Positions 6,230 through 13,390 are shown, numbered from the stretch's first letter. The stretch: DNA of 26,885 nucleotides from Bacteroides fragilis (GCA_023664485.1 JAMPFK010000001.1:599046-625930), one strand, 5' to 3'. Notes: generated by a model not told the origin, from the sequence alone. Numbers and translations are program-made.

Positions 6230-7179
6230 CCTTTTCCTTAACAGATAAATGTAATGCACAATGCAGCGTATGCTGCCTGTTCTGCTCGCCGGAGAATAAC
6301 GCTGTGCTGGACAGTTCTCTGGTAAAATCGTATATCCGGCAGGCGAAAGAAATGGGTACGGTACGCCTTATCAGTTTTACGGGCGGGGAGGCTCTCATGT
6401 GCCCTGGTGAATTAAGGGAATGCGTCCGATATGCGCATCAGATGGGATTTGAGGTTTCCCTGGTAACAAACGGTTTTTGGGGAGCGGATTACCGGAAAGG
6501 CTTCGCTTTGATGGAATCTTTGCTTCAGGATGGTTTAAACAGGATCACCATAAGCGCAGACAAATTTCATCAGGAATATATACCCATACAATCTGTAAAA
6601 AATGCGATAAAGATTTGCGATGAACTGGGACTTCCGGTCGCAGTTGCGGTTATGGATATCAGGAGCGGCGACAGTGTGAGAAAGACTGTTGAAGACCTGC
6701 GTCCGGAAATATACGGGAAAGAAATCAATCCTTATCCTCTTTTTCCAGCAGGAAAAGCAGAGTCTGTTCCGAAAGATGAGATATTGTTGCTCTGCGATCC
6801 AAGGAAAGCAAAATGTCCGTTTGATAATAGTTTTGTAGTGATGTTTGATGGAACTATAAGGGTATGCTGTTCTGTTTTTGCGGATTATATTCCGGCTGCC
6901 TGTCTGGGCAGGATGGGGGAAACTACGCTGAAAGAGGCATGGAACAATTTTGTGGGAAATGATTTGTTTTATGTTCTTTTTTTCCATTCATTTGAATGGT
7001 ATGCAGATTTGGCTGAAAAGCTGGGGAAAAGCATAGAAAGCAGATATTGCTCTGCCTGCCATCTATGTCATGAGCTGTTTACAGACAGAGAATTTATGGA
7101 GAAGGCTCTTCCATATATCAGGAAGGAAGCAGACCGATTGCGGATCAGAAAATTCTTTGGTAATGATACTAAGCGTTAA
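6211..7179 (+). CDS. Radical SAM protein B with SPASM/twitch-like C-terminus
   Basis: A 322-residue paralogue of the preceding enzyme. Cys14, Cys18 and Cys21 (CNAQCSVC) bind the SAM cluster. FTGGEALMC, VTNGFWG and ISADKFHQEYIP match the same blocks in protein A. Unlike A, it has a full C-terminal auxiliary region: Cys202, then FDGTIRVCC (Cys219/220), ACLG, a TLKEAW segment and CSACHLC (Cys280, 283, 286). This resembles the SPASM/twitch domains that hold extra Fe-S clusters in peptide-modifying radical SAM enzymes. The start is set by GGGAGG at 6198-6203, inside the end of gene A, so the two are translationally coupled. It is probably the catalytic maturase of the Nif11 precursor. The reaction cannot be told from sequence alone. 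Confidence 0.88.
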   Translation: MELNTLAFSLTDKCNAQCSVCCLFCSPENNAVLDSSLVKSYIRQAKEMGTVRLISFTGGEALMCPGELRECVRYAHQMGFEVSLVTNGFWGADYRKGFALMESLLQDGLNRITISADKFHQEYIPIQSVKNAIKICDELGLPVAVAVMDIRSGDSVRKTVEDLRPEIYGKEINPYPLFPAGKAESVPKDEILLLCDPRKAKCPFDNSFVVMFDGTIRVCCSVFADYIPAACLGRMGETTLKEAWNNFVGNDLFYVLFFHSFEWYADLAEKLGKSIESRYCSACHLCHELFTDREFMEKALPYIRKEADRLRIRKFFGNDTKR

Positions 7180-7273
7180 AGTGAGAAAGGTCAGGAAAAA
7201 TGAATGCGGTTTCACGAATGACATATCTGCTCCCGCATCGCAAGATGCGCGTTGAATAATCGAAAATACGTTC

Positions 7274-7303
7274 TTGACTTTTTCCCGGCTCTTTGGATAA
7301 AAT
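7274..7303 (+). promoter_or_regulatory. Promoter of the MATE-kinase gene
   Basis: TTGACT (7274-7279) and TAAAAT (7298-7303) are separated by 18 bases, a good housekeeping-sigma match. Transcription should start near 7310, leaving a leader of about 147 bases before the ATG at 7457. The MATE gene is therefore probably a separate unit from the radical SAM genes. Confidence 0.65.
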
Positions 7304-7309
7304 AAGCAG

Positions 7310-7434
7310 GGTAATGAAATAAAAGGGAATACTTGAACGACACATGTAGTGCTTAGCGCGTAAATCTGATTACGGAACAAAGTATCGCATGTGTTTTTTG
7401 AACGGCACATGTGATTTGCATGCGTCGTTTTTTT
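7310..7434 (+). ncRNA. Candidate attenuator/riboswitch leader before the MATE-kinase gene
   Basis: Four segments can pair in mutually exclusive ways. A (ACACATG, 7340-7346) pairs with B (CATGTGT, 7388-7394) and is followed by a T-run (7394-7399). B (7386-7393) can instead pair with C (CACATGTG, 7406-7413). C (AACGGCACATG, 7401-7411) can pair with D (CATGCGTCGTT, 7419-7429; one mismatch, one GU), followed by seven Ts (7428-7434), an intrinsic terminator. A 41-base segment inside A:B could be a sensing domain. This is the layout of transcription attenuators. MATE genes in clostridia are known to be controlled by guanidine-IV (mepA-motif) riboswitches, but I could not confirm that consensus here. 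Confidence 0.55.
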
Positions 7435-7456
7435 GTTCCCGAAAAAGGAGGAAATT

Positions 7457-9427
7457 ATGGAAACGAGTCATTATTTGGGAAATGAGAAGATTGGGAGGCT
7501 TCTCATAAAATTCTGTATTCCCTGCATCGCATCTCTGATTATTTCATGTCTTTATAACATTGTGGATCAGATTTTCGTGGGGAATGGCGTAGGGTATCTG
7601 GGAAATGCGGCGACCGGCGTTATTTTCCCGATTACGGTCATTGGATGGGGAATGTCCCTGTTTTTTGGAGACGGCGCGGCGGCTTATCTGAGCGTAGCGC
7701 TCGGAAAGAACGAGACAAAGACGGTTCACAGAGGGATTGGGAACAGTATTCTGTTTTCTTTTCTCTCCGGCGTGGTAATTATTCTCATCAGTTATTTATG
7801 GGGCGATGGGCTGCTGCGCCTGATTGGCGCAACGGATGCGACGATTGCGCTGGCGCATGATTATGGTTTTATTATCTATATTATGATGCCTCTTGCCATG
7901 ACGCAGAATACGCTTGCTTCCATTATTCGTGCGGACGGAAGCCCGCGTTATGCGATGGGGGCCATGATCGCAGGGGCGCTCATCAATATTGTGGGCGATC
8001 CGGTGGCTATTTTCGCGCTCGGCATGGGCATTAAGGGAGCCGCCTATGCAACGATTCTGGGGCAGTTTATCAGCTTTCTTCTCTGCGCGTTTTATCTGGT
8101 CAAAAGCAAGACCTTTCGCTTACAGGCGGACAGCTTTCGGGTGGACCTTAGATTGATGAGACAGATTATGGCGCTTGGAACTTCCAGCCTTTTAACGCAG
8201 TTATCCATCGTTGTCATTACGGTCGTAAATAATATTCTGCTCGTAAAATATGGCGCGGTTTCGGCATATGGATCGGATATTCCGCTGGCGGCCTTTGTCG
8301 TTATCATGAAGCTGTTCCAGATCGTGCTGAATATCGCGATCGGCATCGCGGCGGGCGCACAGCCGATCGTCGGGTACAATTACGGTGCGCAGAAATTTGA
8401 CCGCGTGCGGGAGCTGTTGAAAGCGGTCCTGAAATGGACGGCCATCGTCGGAATCGTGTGCATGATCCTGTTCGAGGGATTTCCGGGCGCTTTTATCCGG
8501 CTTTTTGGTTCGGATGGGGAACTGTATATGGAATTTGCGGTCCGCTGTCTGCGTATCTATCTGCTGTTGATTTTGTTTACCTGCCTGCAAAAGGTCTGCG
8601 CTATCTTTCTGCAGTCCATCGGGCGTGCACAGGCGGCGGCTCCGCTGGCTGTTCTCCGGGATCTGCTTTTGATTGTATTTTCCATGGTGATGCCGGTCTT
8701 TTTCGGTGTAACGGGAATTTTCTGGGCGGCTCCGGCGGCGGATATATTCGCGATGCTGATTACGGCGGCCGTTATGCTGCGTCTGTGGAAGGAGCTGCAG
8801 GGAGAAAAGAAGGAAGCGGCAGTCGTTGCAGAAGGGCATATTCAGCCGTCTAACCCCGGCGTTATTGTTACGATTTCCAGAGAGCATGGCTCTGCGGGAA
8901 AACGGATAGGACAGCTGCTGGCGGAAATGCTGCAGGTTCCCTGTTATTATAAAGAGGTTACGGCGTTAGCGGCCAGAGAAAGCGGTCTGGCGGCAGAATT
9001 TATTTCCGATATTAATAAAAATTCTCCCGACCGGTTAAAAGAGCTGTATATGAGCACAACGATCGTACAGCAGGCTGTTATCGCGCAGGATAAGATCATC
9101 AGAAAGATTGCCGAAAGCGGTTCCTGTGTGATTATCGGACGCGCGGCCGATTATGTTCTCCGGGAGAGGCCGGATGTCGTCCGTATTTTCATTCGTGCGC
9201 CCAAGGAGTACCGTGTGAAAAAAATCATGGAAATGTACGGGGATACGAAACAGGATGCGGAGAAAAATCTGGAGCATTCCGACGCGGCCCGCGCCAATTA
9301 TTACCATTCCGTCACAGGCCTGCCATGGGCATATTCCAATCATTACGAGCTGTGCATTGACAGTTCTGTCGGGGAGCAGGCCTGCGCAGAGATGATTTAT
9401 GCTTATTTAGGAAAAAAAGGATACTAA
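7457..9427 (+). CDS. MATE efflux transporter fused to cytidylate-kinase-like domain
   Basis: A 656-residue fusion. The start at 7457 follows AAAGGAGG (7444-7451). Residues 1 to about 450 are a 12-helix MATE family multidrug/sodium (or proton) antiporter: the start is GNEKIGRLLIKFCIPCIASL, followed by YNIVDQIFVG, the repeat-like MPLAMTQNTLASIIRADGSPR and, in the second half, GAQPIVGYNYGAQ. After a short linker (KEAAVVAEGHIQ) comes a soluble kinase-like domain from about residue 468: VIVTISREHGSAGKRIG is a P-loop region as in the cytidylate-kinase-like family, with VIIGRAADYVL and RIFIRAPKEYRVKKIM after it. The kinase-like part would face the cytoplasm. Its substrate, and whether it gates the transporter, are unknown. 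The gene has its own promoter and a structured leader. Confidence 0.9.
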   Translation: METSHYLGNEKIGRLLIKFCIPCIASLIISCLYNIVDQIFVGNGVGYLGNAATGVIFPITVIGWGMSLFFGDGAAAYLSVALGKNETKTVHRGIGNSILFSFLSGVVIILISYLWGDGLLRLIGATDATIALAHDYGFIIYIMMPLAMTQNTLASIIRADGSPRYAMGAMIAGALINIVGDPVAIFALGMGIKGAAYATILGQFISFLLCAFYLVKSKTFRLQADSFRVDLRLMRQIMALGTSSLLTQLSIVVITVVNNILLVKYGAVSAYGSDIPLAAFVVIMKLFQIVLNIAIGIAAGAQPIVGYNYGAQKFDRVRELLKAVLKWTAIVGIVCMILFEGFPGAFIRLFGSDGELYMEFAVRCLRIYLLLILFTCLQKVCAIFLQSIGRAQAAAPLAVLRDLLLIVFSMVMPVFFGVTGIFWAAPAADIFAMLITAAVMLRLWKELQGEKKEAAVVAEGHIQPSNPGVIVTISREHGSAGKRIGQLLAEMLQVPCYYKEVTALAARESGLAAEFISDINKNSPDRLKELYMSTTIVQQAVIAQDKIIRKIAESGSCVIIGRAADYVLRERPDVVRIFIRAPKEYRVKKIMEMYGDTKQDAEKNLEHSDAARANYYHSVTGLPWAYSNHYELCIDSSVGEQACAEMIYAYLGKKGY

Positions 9428-9436
9428 AAGGGATGT

Positions 9437-9454
9437 CCGCCGTTTATCCGGCGG
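9437..9454. terminator. GC-rich hairpin between convergent genes
   Basis: CCGCCG (9437-9442) and CGGCGG (9449-9454) form a perfect stem with a six-base loop. It sits in the 70-base gap between the convergent MATE-kinase and cadA genes. No U-run follows on either strand, so it is a weak or factor-assisted terminator at best. Confidence 0.4.
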
Positions 9455-9497
9455 TGTGCGGCAGGATTTGCCCCCATATCGTTCATCCTAGCGCCTT

Positions 9498-11381
9498 TTA
9501 TAGATGATGCACCCGTAAAGCCCGGATCGCGTTCAGTACCGCGATGACCATGACGCCGACGTCCGCGAAAATGGCGAACCACATATTGGCGAGTCCGAGG
9601 GCGCCGAGTCCGAGGCAGGCGAATTTGATGACCAGAGCGAAAACAATATTCTGGTATACGATCGAGAGGCATTTTCGGGAAATCTTAATGCCTTTGGCGA
9701 TTTTCATCGGATCGTCGTCCATGAGAACGACATCCGCCGCCTCGATCGCCGCGTCGGAACCCATCGCTCCCATCGCGATACCGATATCCGCGCGGGACAG
9801 AACGGGAGCGTCATTAATGCCGTCGCCGACAAAGGCGAGTTTGGCTTTGGGAGATTTGGATTCCAGCAGTTTTTCCACTTGGGACACTTTATCGGCGGGA
9901 AGCAGCTCGCTGTGTACCTCGTCTACGCCGAGCTCTGCGGCGACTTTTTCGGCCACGCGTTTTGCATCGCCTGTCAGCATGACTGTTTTTCCGACGCCGG
10001 CCTTTTTCAGGGTCGCAATGGCCTCTTTGGCATTGGGCTTTTCGATATCGGAGATGACGATATGTCCGGCATATATGTTATCGAGCGCCACATGAACGAT
10101 GGTTCCAACGCTGTGGCAGTTCTCGTAAGGGATGCCGAGCTGTTCCATCAGTCTGGTGCTGCCGGCGGCCACCGTGACGCCGTCTACCTTTGCGGTCAAT
10201 CCGCGGCCGCTGATCTCCTCGATATCCGTCACGCGGCTTCTGTCAATTTCTTTTCCGTAGGCTTTCTGCAGGCTCCTGCTGATAGGGTGGGAGGAAGAAC
10301 ATTCCGCCAGCGCCGCATATTCCAGCAGCTTCGCATCCTCCACCCGGCTGTGATGGATGCCGTTTACTTCAAAAACGCCCTGCGTCAGCGTTCCGGTCTT
10401 ATCGAAAACAACGATTTTGGTCTGAGACATCGTCTCCATGTAGTTAGAACCCTTGATTAAGATACCTTCCTTGCTGGCACCGCCGATTCCGGCAAAAAAG
10501 CTCAGAGGAATGCTGATGACGAGCGCGCAGGGACAGCTTATTACGAGGAAGATCAGGGCGCGGTAAATCCAGTTTTCCCATCCGGCGGGATTTCCCGTAA
10601 TCATGCTGAGGATGGGCGGAAGGACTGCCAGCATCAGGGCGGCGATACAGACGGCAGGCGTATAGATTCTGGCAAATTTGGAGATGAAATTCTCCGATCT
10701 GGATTTTCTGGAACTGGATTCCTCTACGAGCTCTAAAATCCTGGAAACAGTCGATTCTCCGAATTCTTTTGTCGTGCGGATCTTCAGAACGCCGGTCATA
10801 TTGATACAGCCGCTGATGATCTCGTCTCCGGCCGCGGCTTCGCGGGGCAGGCTTTCTCCGGTCAGTGCGCTGGTATTCAGGGAAGAGGCCCCTTCTATAA
10901 TGACGCCGTCGATAGGAACCTTTTCACCGGGCTGTACGAAGATGATGCTGCCGATACCGACTTCGTCCGGATCGACTTTTTCCAGGACGCCGTCGCGCTC
11001 GATATTCGCATAGTCCGGGCGGATGTCCATCAATGCGCTGATATTTTTACGGCTCCTGCCGACCGCGTAGCTCTGGAAAAACTCGCCGATCTGGTAGAAC
11101 AGCATAACGGCGATAGCTTCATTGTAGTCGCCGCTTTTTTCATAAACGGCGAGGGCGATCGCCCCTATCGTTGCGATGGCCATCAGGAAGTTTTCGTCAA
11201 ATACCTGTCCGTTCAAAATGCCTTTTCCGGCTTTCCGCAGGATATCATAACCGATGATCAGATAGGCAGCCATATAAAGCAGCATGCGGAGGAAACCGGT
11301 AACGGGGATAAAATTCAGCGCTATGAGCATGACCGCGGCAATCAGGATGCGGGCCAGCATTTTTTTCTGTTTCTTTTTCAT
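9498..11381 (-). CDS. cadA: CadA-type P1B heavy-metal ATPase without HMA domain
   Basis: A 627-residue P-type ATPase exporting divalent heavy metals (Zn2+/Cd2+/Pb2+) across the membrane. Visible landmarks in order: N-terminal hydrophobic helices, actuator TGES (in LTGESLPRE), the ion-site CPC in ISCPCALVIS near residue 282, phosphorylation DKTGTLT near residue 325, the HP dipeptide in SSHPISR, and GDGINDAPVL before the last two helices. The CPC motif with no N-terminal metal-binding domain is notable, because family members usually carry one to several HMA repeats. Here the HMA domain is a separate gene 89 bases upstream in the same operon. The ATG follows GGAGG at a 6-base distance. A hairpin-forming stretch lies between the two cistrons. 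Confidence 0.93.
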   Translation of the reverse strand: MKKKQKKMLARILIAAVMLIALNFIPVTGFLRMLLYMAAYLIIGYDILRKAGKGILNGQVFDENFLMAIATIGAIALAVYEKSGDYNEAIAVMLFYQIGEFFQSYAVGRSRKNISALMDIRPDYANIERDGVLEKVDPDEVGIGSIIFVQPGEKVPIDGVIIEGASSLNTSALTGESLPREAAAGDEIISGCINMTGVLKIRTTKEFGESTVSRILELVEESSSRKSRSENFISKFARIYTPAVCIAALMLAVLPPILSMITGNPAGWENWIYRALIFLVISCPCALVISIPLSFFAGIGGASKEGILIKGSNYMETMSQTKIVVFDKTGTLTQGVFEVNGIHHSRVEDAKLLEYAALAECSSSHPISRSLQKAYGKEIDRSRVTDIEEISGRGLTAKVDGVTVAAGSTRLMEQLGIPYENCHSVGTIVHVALDNIYAGHIVISDIEKPNAKEAIATLKKAGVGKTVMLTGDAKRVAEKVAAELGVDEVHSELLPADKVSQVEKLLESKSPKAKLAFVGDGINDAPVLSRADIGIAMGAMGSDAAIEAADVVLMDDDPMKIAKGIKISRKCLSIVYQNIVFALVIKFACLGLGALGLANMWFAIFADVGVMVIAVLNAIRALRVHHL

Positions 11382-11470
11382 TGTAATCCTCCATTTCTGA
11401 GCAACTTGTCGCGAAGAGGCGACGGGAAATTCGCGAAGGCGATTTCTCGTCTGCCATCCATTCCGCGGGG
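11382..11470 (-). promoter_or_regulatory. Hairpin-forming spacer between HMA and ATPase genes
   Basis: Read on the minus strand, GACGAGAAA pairs with TTTCCCGTC (one mismatch) around a TTCGCGAA palindrome. A second copy of the TCGCGAAG-GGCGA motif lies next to it. It may tune the ratio of the small metal-binding protein to the ATPase. It also carries the GGAGG site of cadA at its 3' end. Confidence 0.35.
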
Positions 11471-11689
11471 TCAGAACTCGATTTCACAATCAGGTTCTAC
11501 CTTTTTGCAGGCTTTCAGGACAGCTTTCATGACCTGTTTCGGATCCTGCCCTTCTTCAAATTCAACGCTCATTTTCAGCGTCATAAAATTAACGGTAGCG
11601 GAAGCGACGCCGGGAGTCTTATTCGCGGCTTCTTCCATTAAATTTGCACAGTTCGCACAGTCAACTTCGATAGGATAGGTTTTTTTCAT
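11471..11689 (-). CDS. Stand-alone heavy-metal-associated (HMA) protein
   Basis: A 72-residue ferredoxin-like-fold metal-binding protein of the HMA family. The loop VDCANCANL supplies the CxxC metal ligands (Cys11 and Cys14). After it come the first helix MEEAANKTPGV, the strand ASATVNFMTLKMSVEF, and a second helix PKQVMKAVLKACKKV. Two further Cys lie near the C-terminus. It probably delivers metal to, or regulates, the downstream ATPase, which lacks this domain. It is the first gene of the minus-strand operon and starts next to the shared operator. GGAGAAACC precedes the ATG. A copper-chaperone role is possible for this fold, but the CadA partner and CadC-like regulator favour Zn/Cd/Pb. Confidence 0.88.
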   Translation of the reverse strand: MKKTYPIEVDCANCANLMEEAANKTPGVASATVNFMTLKMSVEFEEGQDPKQVMKAVLKACKKVEPDCEIEF

Positions 11690-11718
11690 GATGGTTTCTC
11701 CTTTTATTTTTAAAATTT

Positions 11719-11760
11719 ATCAATTAAGCACTTGTTTAATTGATTTAATTGCAGTATACT
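11719..11760 (+). promoter_or_regulatory. ArsR-type operator overlapping the regulator promoter
   Basis: ATCAATTAA (11719-11727) and TTAATTGAT (11736-11744) form a perfect 9-bp inverted repeat with an 8-base centre, similar in size to ArsR/SmtB operators. It overlaps TTGTTT (11732-11737), which is 17 bases from TATACT (11755-11760), a strong promoter for the regulator gene. The repeat also lies about 30 bases upstream of the HMA start on the other strand, so one bound dimer could repress both directions. Confidence 0.75.
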
Positions 11761-11798
11761 GTATGGGAAAAAGAAAGTCAACCGATGGGGGAAAGTCT

Positions 11799-11840
11799 TT
11801 TCCAAAAGGGAGAAAAGCGTTTCCAAAAGGGAGAAAGGAG
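11799..11840 (+). repeat. 21-bp tandem duplication in the arsR leader
   Basis: Two adjacent 21-base units, 11799-11819 and 11820-11840, share TTTCCAAAAGGGAGAAA and differ only near their ends. The second supplies the functional AGAAAGGAG ribosome binding site of the regulator gene; the first holds a weaker copy. Confidence 0.85.
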
Positions 11841-11847
11841 ATTCATT

Positions 11848-12216
11848 ATGACGGAATTATCGCTGCCGCATCATCATGGCGAGGGTTGTACAGAAGAGAG
11901 TCTGAAAGAACAGCTGGACAGACCGGAGGACTTTCAGGCGGTCGCCGATATTTTCAAGCTGCTGGACGATACGAGCCGGGTGCGTATTTTCTGGATGCTG
12001 TGCCATTGCGAAGAATGCGTTATCAACATCTCCGCGATGGTCGGTATGACAAGTCCTGCGGTTTCCCATCATCTGCGGCAGTTAAAAGCGAGCGGACTGA
12101 TCGTCGGGCGCAGGGACGGCAAAGAGGTCTATTACAGGGCGGCGGATACGGAGCAGGCCAGACTGCTGCATCAGGTGATTGAGAAAATCATGGAGATTTC
12201 CTGCCCGCAGAGATAA
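11848..12216 (+). CDS. ArsR/CadC-like metal-sensing repressor
   Basis: A 122-residue winged-helix repressor. The start at 11848 is set by AGAAAGGAG seven bases upstream; the frame is open further back only because of the tandem repeat. An N-terminal His/Cys cluster (His8-10, Cys14) is followed by the family's DDTSRVRIFWML helix, a Cys-rich CHCEEC (Cys52, 54, 57), the recognition helix MTSPAVSHHLRQLKASGL, and the wing RRDGKEVYYRAAD. CadC proteins bind Cd/Pb/Zn with a CVC motif plus N-terminal cysteines. Here the position equivalent to the second Cys is Ile (ECVIN), while two extra Cys precede it, so the site is a variant. It is expected to repress the divergent HMA-cadA operon through the operator at 11719-11744 until metal binds. 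Confidence 0.9.
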   Translation: MTELSLPHHHGEGCTEESLKEQLDRPEDFQAVADIFKLLDDTSRVRIFWMLCHCEECVINISAMVGMTSPAVSHHLRQLKASGLIVGRRDGKEVYYRAADTEQARLLHQVIEKIMEISCPQR

Positions 12217-12235
12217 AGAGAGCGGAGGTGTTTTT

Positions 12236-13174
12236 GTGAGTCGTTCATCGGTTCCACCAATACAGAATCAGTTTTATGATATTTTACCCGGCATTATGGC
12301 CGTATTCAAAGAATATACGGCAGAAAAGGCTTTCTGCGGCCGCGAAGCGGAAAAGAGTCTTTTGGAGATCGATTACTGCCGGAGCGGCCGCATCGGCTGG
12401 AATATGAGGAACGGGCGTTCCATCTATCTGGGGCCAGGCGATTTTTTCCTTCATACAGGAAATTTGTGCGCGGGCTGTGAAATGAGCATTCCGAACGGTT
12501 ATTATGAAGGGCTTACCGTTTGTATCGATTTGGAGGCGTTTGATCGATCGCTGCCGGCGCTGCTGTCTGGAACCGGAATCACGGGAAGAGCGCTTGCGGA
12601 CAAATTCTGTTCCGGCGGCGGCTCCGGGGACGGGAGCCGGCAGGAGGAGAATTTTGCGGTCTTTTACGGCAATGAAAGGACAGAAAGCATTTTTTCCGGC
12701 TTTTATCATAAGGAAGGAAATCTGTTTCGGCCCTGTTTGGAGCTGAAAACACTGGAGCTGCTTTTATACCTGGGAGAAGCAAAGAGCGGCAGAGGAAAGG
12801 AGACAGGCAGATACCGGGCGGAGCAGGTGGAAACGGTCAGGGAAGTCCATGACTATCTTTTACAGCATATGGATAAGCGCGTTACGATCGAAGAGCTGTC
12901 TCAAAAATACCTGATGAATCCGACGACGCTGAAAGCCGTATTTAAGGAAGTGTACGGAGAGTCGCTGGCTTCCCATATGAAGGAGCACCGCATGGAAAAA
13001 GCCGCGGAGCTGCTTGGCAAAACGGGAGAAAGTATCGCACAGATCGCAAAGGCGGTAGGGTATGGGAGCCAGAGCAGGTTTTCGACGGCGTTTAAGGATG
13101 TGTACCGGATGCTTCCGTTGGAGTATCGGAAACTGCATGCAGGGAGGGAGAAGGATAAGCAGGAGAATGTATAA
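12236..13174 (+). CDS. AraC-family transcriptional regulator
   Basis: A 312-residue regulator. The GTG at 12236 is chosen because AGCGGAGG (12221-12228) lies 7 bases upstream and the preceding arsR gene ends at 12216; the frame is open earlier inside arsR. Residues 1 to about 190 form an N-terminal sensing region (LLEIDYCRSGRIGWN, YLGPGDFFLH) like the PchR/YbtA-type AraC regulators of metal or siderophore genes. The last 100 residues carry two helix-turn-helix motifs, including VTIEELSQKYLMNPTTLKAVF and SIAQIAKAVGYGSQSRFSTAFK. Its position as the second gene after the metal sensor suggests a metal-related role, but the effector is unknown. The LysR remnant begins inside its last codons. Confidence 0.9.
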   Translation: MSRSSVPPIQNQFYDILPGIMAVFKEYTAEKAFCGREAEKSLLEIDYCRSGRIGWNMRNGRSIYLGPGDFFLHTGNLCAGCEMSIPNGYYEGLTVCIDLEAFDRSLPALLSGTGITGRALADKFCSGGGSGDGSRQEENFAVFYGNERTESIFSGFYHKEGNLFRPCLELKTLELLLYLGEAKSGRGKETGRYRAEQVETVREVHDYLLQHMDKRVTIEELSQKYLMNPTTLKAVFKEVYGESLASHMKEHRMEKAAELLGKTGESIAQIAKAVGYGSQSRFSTAFKDVYRMLPLEYRKLHAGREKDKQENV

Positions 13175-13384
13175 TCCCCGGCCTGGAACATTTATCCGGA
13201 TAGCGGATGCGGGAAGTTTCAATAAAGCTGCGGAAGAATCCCATATAACGCCGGCTGCGATGATGAAAGTGATTCCCGTAGATTGGGAATATGCGCTCTC
13301 TTTCGGGATACTGTGCCGGCGCAGCCCGGCAAAATGCTGAAAAGATTTTTGGAGGCCGTTCGGCAGATGGTATCTGTAAGCTGA
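13167..13384 (+). pseudogene. LysR-family regulator, internally deleted and frameshifted
   Basis: The frame from the ATG at 13167 encodes an N-terminal LysR helix-turn-helix (FIRIADAGSFNKAAEESHITPAAMMKVI). It then joins directly to sequence matching the extreme C-terminus of the same family (PVDWEYALSFGILCRRSPAK). A one-base slip at the AAAA near 13331-13334 then moves the reading to MLKRFLEAVRQMV, ending at 13384. The roughly 200-residue effector domain is missing. AGGAG precedes the ATG, so a short product could still be made, but it is not a working regulator. Confidence 0.75.
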
Positions 13385-13390
13385 ACAGCG

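Noticed and set aside
7200..7259. 19-codon frame after the radical SAM pair as a second precursor peptide
   Set aside because: A weak ribosome binding site, no leader-like sequence and an internal GCAA-loop hairpin (7234-7249); more likely the 3' end structure of the operon.
7063..7410. 115-codon minus-strand frame over the MATE leader
   Set aside because: No start signals, and it overlaps the 3' end of the radical SAM gene and a structured leader; best explained as a shadow.
8201..8887. 228-codon minus-strand open frame
   Set aside because: It lies wholly inside the MATE-kinase gene; Arg/Gln/His-rich composition is typical of an antisense shadow.
9544..10460. Long plus-strand frames over cadA
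   Set aside because: Shadows of the P-type ATPase, whose catalytic motifs are all in the minus frame.
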